Assembly (NCBI RefSeq): GCF_037975245.1
Contig: NC_092583.1
Span: 9,710,764 to 9,774,763 of the forward strand
Direction of reading: 5' to 3'
Origin: Apostichopus japonicus
Lineage: Eukaryota; Echinodermata; Holothuroidea; Aspidochirotida; Stichopodidae
DNA: 64,000 nucleotides
Position 1 is the stretch's first letter, and every line of letters begins with the position of its first letter. The notes beneath the pieces were generated by a model. It had not been told where the DNA came from and ran no database searches. It worked only from the letters and a program-made list of their open reading frames with translations. A program made the position numbers and the translations under genes. Below, in pieces: positions 58,733 through 64,000 of the stretch.

Positions 58733-58792
58733 GGGAGCAAGTGGTATGACAGATATATAGTAAAAAATAAAGAATAACACACCGGAAAAATT

Positions 58793-58842
58793 CCACTTCA
58801 TGACCGGTTTCGTCCTTTTGGGACTCCTCAGGCGAAGGTAGG
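58793..58842 (-). ncRNA. Hammerhead ribozyme (type I, minimal stem III)
   Basis: On the minus strand the order is stem I 5' strand (CCTTCG), core CTGAGGA (58831-58825), stem II GTCC-CAAAA-GGAC, GAAA (58811-58808), ACCGGT as stem III, then C17, with predicted cleavage between 58802 and 58801 (GGTC^A). Stem I can pair TTCG with TGAA plus neighbours (G-U, G-C, A-U, A-U, G-C), with a mismatch directly at the cleavage-side base. Every universally conserved core base is present. Stem III is a loopless palindrome, a form known from retroelement hammerheads that act as dimers. Confidence 0.75.
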
Positions 58843-58912
58843 AATCGAACCCGGATCTTGTGTCATGAACCGAAGTCCGTACCACCCGACCACAGTGATT
58901 CTACTGGTGTGT
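58840..58912 (-). repeat. tRNA-like region upstream of the hammerhead
   Basis: On the minus strand TGTGGTCGGGTGGTACGG resembles an A box and GGGTTCGATTCC is an excellent B box, about 30 bases apart, as in RNA polymerase III internal promoters. The acceptor pairing is poor, so this is a SINE-like head and not a tRNA gene. Confidence 0.55.
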
Positions 58913-59022
58913 GATGCGTATAAATTGGCTTTGTATAACTGTCATTGAGGGCGTATTGCCCAAGTTATGATTTTTCTGGTGTGTTATTCTTTATTTGCTA
59001 TATATCTGTCATACCACTTGCT

Positions 59023-60445
59023 ACACATTTCATTTCTTATTTACGGCTTGGCTTGCCTATAAAGAGTGGTTATTCTGTGTAAAATTGTCAGATTCAAAGC
59101 ACCAGGGGTGCACTCTGTACAATCATAAGGAGGACAAGTTAACGTCCGGCTCAAAGTGGCACTGGACCGTGCGGCCTAAAGCCGAATGTCTGGCCACCCT
59201 AGACTGGGGCCATGTTACTAAAGTGAACATATATACCACACCATGCCTTGGTTGTAATTGGATGTAATTTTTATAGATATCTAGGGTGTCATCTTTACAC
59301 AAATGGGGTGTAATTCATATACTAACCACGTGTGATTAACACATTGACTTAGACTGTATATTTCTGTTTAATTGCATTATATTATGGGATATTAGTGTGG
59401 AGTAGATCATTTTTTTAAACTTTTTTATCAATACCAACTCAAACAGCTACTCAAAGTTAAAAATGCAAGTTCTAAGCACACATGCACATGCTCATGAAAT
59501 GTTCATTTCAGTATGGGGAGCTAAATCACCCTCTGTCGTTACACTCATCATGAACATGACTTTTAGAAGTTACCCGACCTAGCTAGCTACACCCAATCAC
59601 TTGTTTGGATTAAAATGTCAGAAGATGGTTTTATATTTGAGGGTTAATTTATCATCTTCTCTGATTTCACAAAATGTATCTCAGTTTGCAACTTTTTTGA
59701 GAAAATTCCTCAATTATAGAAACTTTACTGCCAGAGTGACAATTATTAAAAAGAGAACAATACTATGGTTTTTAACTCTGTCCTAATATTTTGCCCTGAT
59801 TAGTTGAAAGTAGGGTTGTACTACTTATACACACTCTCACTGTCTTTCTCTTTATCTGGTTCTGTCGCCAACTCGTGATGAATGGTCCCCATGGGGATCC
59901 AACCCTCCCCCCCCCCCTTAGAAAGGCCCAAAATTTCAGCTTTCAGGGGAAAGAATACAGGAGACAGAGAAGTCCCGTAATTTGAAAGATTAGAACTGAT
60001 CCAGAAATCTTCATTCCCCAGGAGTGAACAACCTTCCCATCGGAGAATATATTCACAAAAAAAGAAAAGAAGACCCTGCTCGACTCGTCCTAGTTCTCGG
60101 GAACAGACACATGAATCTTATCATCATCGATGTTGCGACGATGACAGCTCAGTTTATTTTATCAGCTCTGGCAACCTCTGATTGGCCCTTTTTGCTTGTC
60201 CTCATTTTAATAGAGACATTTACAAGGAAGAGGATGCAAAACAAATTTAATGATCTCTATAGAAAGAAGGAAAACGTGAACAGAAGGGCAATAACAGCAA
60301 CATTCTGAATCAAGTTCACGCTGCTGTCGCCACGCCGATGCTGAAAATCCCTGTAAACCTGACCTACATTTTGCAGTAAAGTTATCAAGGTCATATCTAG
60401 ATCAGTGCATGGCTTCCACAGGCTAGTGAACCTAGAAATAAAGCA
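59023..60445. other. Spacer without a confirmed gene
   Basis: Frames at 58995-59267 and 60024-60308 (90-94 residues) have no motif I recognise. The second has a hydrophobic middle and basic end but no family support. A C-run lies at 59905-59918. Confidence 0.45.
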
Positions 60446-60449
60446 TATA

Positions 60450-60584
60450 TTGATATATATATATATATATATATTTATTTATAAATATATATATATATTT
60501 ATAAATATATATATATATATTTATAAATATATATATATATATATATATATTTATAAAAATATATATATATATATATATATATAT
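60450..60584 (+). repeat. (TA)n array with TTTATAAATA higher-order unit
   Basis: TA runs are interrupted at intervals by TTTATAAATA, giving a complex AT microsatellite. The tyrosine/isoleucine frame across it is an artefact. Confidence 0.95.
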
Positions 60585-60599
60585 ACTTTAGGAAAATGA

Positions 60600-61298
60600 G
60601 CTTAACATGCTTCGGTGTTTTGGGCAACTTAAAGGCTGTTGACGCAGTCCCTGAGTGATGTAAATATGAAACCAACTTTTTTTATTGACAAATCCAGCGG
60701 GTGTATACTAGGTGGCCAATTAAGGTAATTTGGAATTTTAATTTGATTTTTAACGCATGTTGCCTTTTTGTGTCGAAAGCATCAACATTTAGGCTCCGTC
60801 TGTCCCTTGAAACTAGCTCTCTACGCTAGCTGTTTTGCTCTTTACTTTATATTACACAGTTATCAAGTTCACCGACCTGGAACGGTTTTTAAGCTGGTGA
60901 TGAACTATTAGCTCAGGCTATGTGCGTTTTGTATCATAGTTACATGATGTCATCCTGCTCACACATGTAAGTCCACGTGATCGTAGGATGTATATATTTT
61001 ATATTTAGCACTAAACAGTATCAACGTAATACAAGATCATGCTTACTTTCGAAAAACTTCAATGTAGAGCCAACTCCTCCATAGCAAAGTGTTCCTAATA
61101 CATAGCTTAGTTTTGAATGTTATGAGTTGTTTTTATTAAGGTTAACGTTCTTGTCATTATTAAACAATATTATTGTTCAATAACAACTTCCCGACATGGA
61201 CGTTAAATGGATGTGTGCCGAGAGATTGGCTTCGGTCAGCTTGCGAGTCTAAAAGCCTCCATGGCTTCTTTCGCGAGTTCCTGCTTGCGGGAAGATCA
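60600..61298. other. Spacer without a recognisable gene
   Basis: No exon or repeat boundary was recognised. Confidence 0.5.
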
Positions 61299-61333
61299 CA
61301 TATACATACATACATACATACATACATACATAC
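61299..61333 (+). repeat. (CATA)n microsatellite
   Basis: About eight CATA tetranucleotides. Confidence 0.95.
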
Positions 61334-61364
61334 TTATTGAACAATACTATTATTTATCTGTGGC

Positions 61365-61960
61365 AGTTAGAGGTCATTAGAGGTCACTAGGGGTCAAAGC
61401 TGAAGCTTTATAAACTGTGTAACTTCAAAAGCAAAGCTTGGATAAACTTCCTACTGGATATGAAAATCCACCTTGGTTGGTGGAAGAACCCTGTTATTCA
61501 ATCATCTTAGAGTACTAAGGTCACCTGAGGTCTCCCGAGGTCAAAACTGAAAATCTTAGTAAACTCGATAAGTTCAAAAGCAAAGCTTGGACGAACCTCG
61601 TACTAGGTAGAAAGATCCACATTGGTGACTGAAGAACCTGGTTTTTTAATGATCATTTGAGTTCTAAGGTCAATTATGGTCACCTGAGGTCATAGTCTGA
61701 AAACCTTGTAAACTCTAAAGTTTCAAAAGGAAAGCTAGGATAAACTTCAAATTGATTTTGTGGATATACTTCAGTGAGTAAAAGAAAGCTATTAATGTCT
61801 TTCACAGAGTTCAAAGGTTATCGAAGGTCAGAAGAGGTCATAGTCTGCAATTGTGGTGAACTGTTTCTTCAAACCTTGAATGAACTTCATACTCGATATT
61901 TAGATCTAATTACAAGATCCCTATCATTTGCATAGAGTTCAAATGTCATATGAAAACCTT
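61365..61960 (+). repeat. 148-bp tandem repeat with triple AGGTCA half-sites
   Basis: Four diverged units start their half-site clusters at 61371, 61518, 61667 and 61815 (spacings 147, 149 and 148). A fifth, decayed unit follows near 61943. Units share TTCAAAAG(C/G)AAAGCT, GGA(T/C)(A/G)AAC(T/C)T and GATCCAC-like blocks. In each unit three RGGTCA-type hexamers lie exactly 10 bases apart (4-base spacers): AGGTCA/AGGTCA/GGGTCA; AGGTCA/AGGTCT/AGGTCA; AGGTCA/TGGTCA/AGGTCA; AGGTTA/AGGTCA/AGGTCA. Direct hexamers with a 4-base spacer are the DR4 type bound by nuclear receptors of the thyroid-hormone and LXR classes. No gene is recognised next to it. Confidence 0.8.
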
Positions 61961-62196
61961 GTAACAGCAATAACTTCACAGGTGAAACTTTAATTAATGT
62001 CATACTTGGGTGTGGGTGGATGCACCATTTTAGGTGCAAGAACCTTGTGTGCACAGTTTAGATTAATCTCTTCCATATAAATGCAACAGGGAATCGCCAA
62101 GACTGCTGACTTCCTGGTTTTCACAAGTTGAGACATTCGGTAAAATTTATCCTAAATTTTGAAAAAAGGTAGAAGTAGTAGTAAGTTGAGTCTCGT

Positions 62197-62757
62197 CTAT
62201 CCGACATGCTCAGTGGTTAACCTCCGCCACGTATCACGATCTTGCGCAAGGTTTATTGCTTCCTCGAAATTGTTAATGTTAACATCCTTTAATTGCGACT
62301 TTATTTGTCCAAGCAAGGTAGTCACGGCCTTCCTACTGGTTTAGCAGTATGTCTCAATGCTTCTCTTAAAGCAACCTTTGCTGGAGCGCCCTCCTGCAGT
62401 CTTGCTACATGACTGAAAAATCTCAATCTTCTATGTGCGACTATGGATGACCAAGGTGTTTGGTTGGTTTCATTGTAGAGCTCATCGTTTGATAACCAAT
62501 TGTTATTGGTCCATCTAATGTTGAGAATATTACGAAGTAGTCTTCTTTGAAAAGTGTCAATTTTAAGATCAAGATCCTTCGTTGTGCCCCACAGTTTGCA
62601 ATTGTACAAAAAAATACTCTTTAATAAAGCCTCGAAAATCCTAAGCTTAATGTTTCAGCTTATGTTTTTGCTTTTGAAAATACTTGACAATGTGTTGAAA
62701 GCACCATTGGTTATACTAATTCTTCGGTTAATATCTTCTTCTAAATTTTGAAAAAAA
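62197..62757 (-). pseudogene. LINE reverse-transcriptase C-terminus (pseudogene)
   Basis: The minus strand reads EEDINRRISITNGAFNTLSS, then a stop near 62656, then IKLRIFEALLKSIFLYNCKL, WGTTKDLDLKIDTFQRRLLR, ILNIRW, SIVAHRRLRFFSHVARLQ, APAKVALREAL and GRP. After a frame change near 62325 it continues TLLGQIKSQLKDVNINN, EEAINLAQDRDTWRRL and a stop at 62199. The series (IxxR, FxxLxxIxxS, LYxCxxW, FxRRxLRxIL, RRLRFFxHVARL, AxDRxxWRRL) is the typical C-terminal thumb and tail of non-LTR retrotransposon polymerases. The catalytic part is absent, and one stop and one frameshift confirm that it is dead. Confidence 0.85.
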
Positions 62758-64000
62758 CTGAGTACAAATTTGAGGTGGCAGAAGATGCTCTAATCTGGGG
62801 GGGGGGGGGAGGAAGGGGGGAATGGATGGCACTAAGGATAGTGGGACACTTGAAATTGATGAAGCATACCTCAATAAAGTTTCTGAAAAAATGAATTCTT
62901 CGGTGCAATCTTCACCACAACTTTGAATGTTCTTCAACAAAACTGCACATTTCAATTACCGTTGCTTTCAATTTTTTGATAAAACTGCACATTGTTATCA
63001 GTGTTCTTAATTTCAGGATACTACTGCAGGGAGGGAGAAGGATGTGGTTGGAAGGGGGGGGGAAGAATAGGCTAATATTTTGATTTCAGATTTGATACAG
63101 TGCTCTCTAAACAAACAGTTAGATACAATGCACTTTTCTTTTTCTTTTCTTTTTTTATTATCATTCCAACAAGAGTCCAAACAATGTACAATTCATAATA
63201 CCATATACTTTATGACCAATAGTCAATATTAATGACAACAACAAATAAATCATTAAACTTCAAATAAAGATTTCCACTTATGCCATCTAATATCAAAAGC
63301 ATTTTGCTTACAACTAGTTTGATACATAAACTTTTCTTTTAAATAAAAATTTAACTATGGTAAAATACAATGCACTTTAACCCTGGACATTAACAAGGCT
63401 TTCTACTTTCAAAGTTTTATCATTTTTTGCAAGAGGACAGTGTTAAGTAGTTCAAAAGTTCATGAATTATGATAACTTGTAAACATGTTTACTCCAAATA
63501 GTCATATTACGCAAGAGCATCGTGCACCTGCGGCCAACTATAGCTATTGTTCGCACCTGTGCAATGTTATCATCAGAACAAAAGCCATATAACACAAGAG
63601 CATCTAGGTACCTGCCCCCCCCCCACCTAACAATATCACCTGTGGAATATTTATTAGTGCAGTGTGAGGAGTGGTTTGTGCTATCTGTTTGCTAGTGATT
63701 TTTCCTGGCCTCATTATACTCTGGCTGCCATAATTGTCTACATATGTACAACCTTTGCCATCCCGTCCTCCCCAATCCATCTACAGGAAGATTTTGAGAA
63801 TGTTTTCTGTTCCATTCTTTGACAAAGTTTTCTATCAATTTTATCCGTACATGTCCTACTTTCCTTATTCTACCGATCTTCTCTTTGTGCTCTCTCTTTT
63901 TCTTTCTTTCTTTCTTTCCGACCGAAAAGTTTAAAATATCATCCGAGTGTAATCGAGTAGGTAGGAATATTCCCAGATGGGTTACGGAGAGAAAAATTAC
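62758..64000. other. Spacer, possible LINE 3' UTR, simple repeats
   Basis: G-runs occur at 62799-62819 and 63052-63063, and a CTTT tetranucleotide run at 63897-63919. Positions 63145-63390, read on the minus strand, have an ATAATAAAAAAAG end like a retroelement 3' tail, but no coding support. No exon was recognised. Confidence 0.4.

Larger units (their letters stand above)
58733..59022 (-). mobile_element. Inverted-repeat element carrying tRNA-like head and hammerhead ribozyme
   Basis: The arms 58735-58786 and about 58975-59022 are inverted copies (CCGGTGTGTTATTC, TTTATTT, TATATATCTGTCATACCAC, TTGCT) with small differences. Reading the minus strand from the 59022 side: inverted arm, ~75 bases of unique sequence, a tRNA-like region (58840-58912), a hammerhead motif (58793-58842), then the second arm. 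It has no coding frame. The size and plan parallel the element at 28557-28855. Hammerhead motifs next to terminal repeats are known from Penelope-like elements and from small non-coding retroelements (retrozymes, schistosome Sm-alpha SINE), so a retroelement remnant or non-autonomous retroposon is the best reading. Confidence 0.75.

Noticed and set aside
60024-60308. 94-residue frame with a hydrophobic centre
   Set aside because: There are no recognisable motif, splice sites or neighbours to support a gene; not enough evidence to call.

Overview
This window is gene-poor, AT-rich animal nuclear DNA. Evidence for that is one canonically spliced exon of a cilia gene, non-LTR retrotransposon ends, hAT-type pieces, tRNA-derived SINEs, long microsatellites and a TTAGGG-type telomere-like tract. 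The mix of repeats suggests a marine invertebrate deuterostome, most likely an echinoderm. That placement is an inference, because no species-diagnostic gene is present. Nearly all short open frames are chance frames in introns, spacers or simple repeats. Layout: 1-7.9 kb is mostly unannotated spacer with hAT-like termini near 0.7 and 1.1 kb and a small inverted-repeat element (MITE A1, 4622-4861). At 8047-8195 lies the first coding exon of a CCDC103/DNAAF19 homologue, ending at a GTAAG donor; its later exons were not found. At 10489-10766 an inverted copy of the same MITE (A2) carries degenerate telomere-like repeats. At 12.8-13.7 kb a decayed LINE 3' end on the minus strand is split by a long-hairpin foldback element with an exact 8-bp target duplication. 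A second foldback copy, also with its own exact 8-bp duplication, sits at 21.7-22.2 kb. Between them, 17055-19785 is a 2.7-kb decayed DNA transposon with eight copies of one 14-bp motif near its ends. Region 28.5-40 kb holds a 299-bp element with perfect 42-bp inverted termini inside (TA)n, two tRNA-derived SINE copies, LINE tails, one unassigned candidate internal exon (39014-39171) and a 34-bp minisatellite. Region 42-46 kb has a ~166-bp satellite with dimeric higher-order structure, then a non-autonomous hAT-like element with a TTAA-flanked element nested inside. Region 52-57 kb has a hAT transposase C-terminus, a 166-bp foldback, a pentanucleotide array and a G-rich ~115-bp minisatellite. 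Region 58.7-62.8 kb has an inverted-repeat element joining a tRNA-like sequence to a hammerhead ribozyme motif, a ~148-bp tandem repeat in which each of four units carries three nuclear-receptor-type half-sites spaced exactly 10 bp apart, and a LINE reverse-transcriptase C-terminus pseudogene. No operon-like or pathway-level gene cooperation is visible. The coherent biology here is mobile DNA: nested insertions, foldback families and ribozyme-bearing retroelement remnants around a sparse host gene. The strongest items for follow-up are the hammerhead/tRNA element, the foldback family, the 14-bp subterminal-repeat transposon and the 148-bp triple half-site array.
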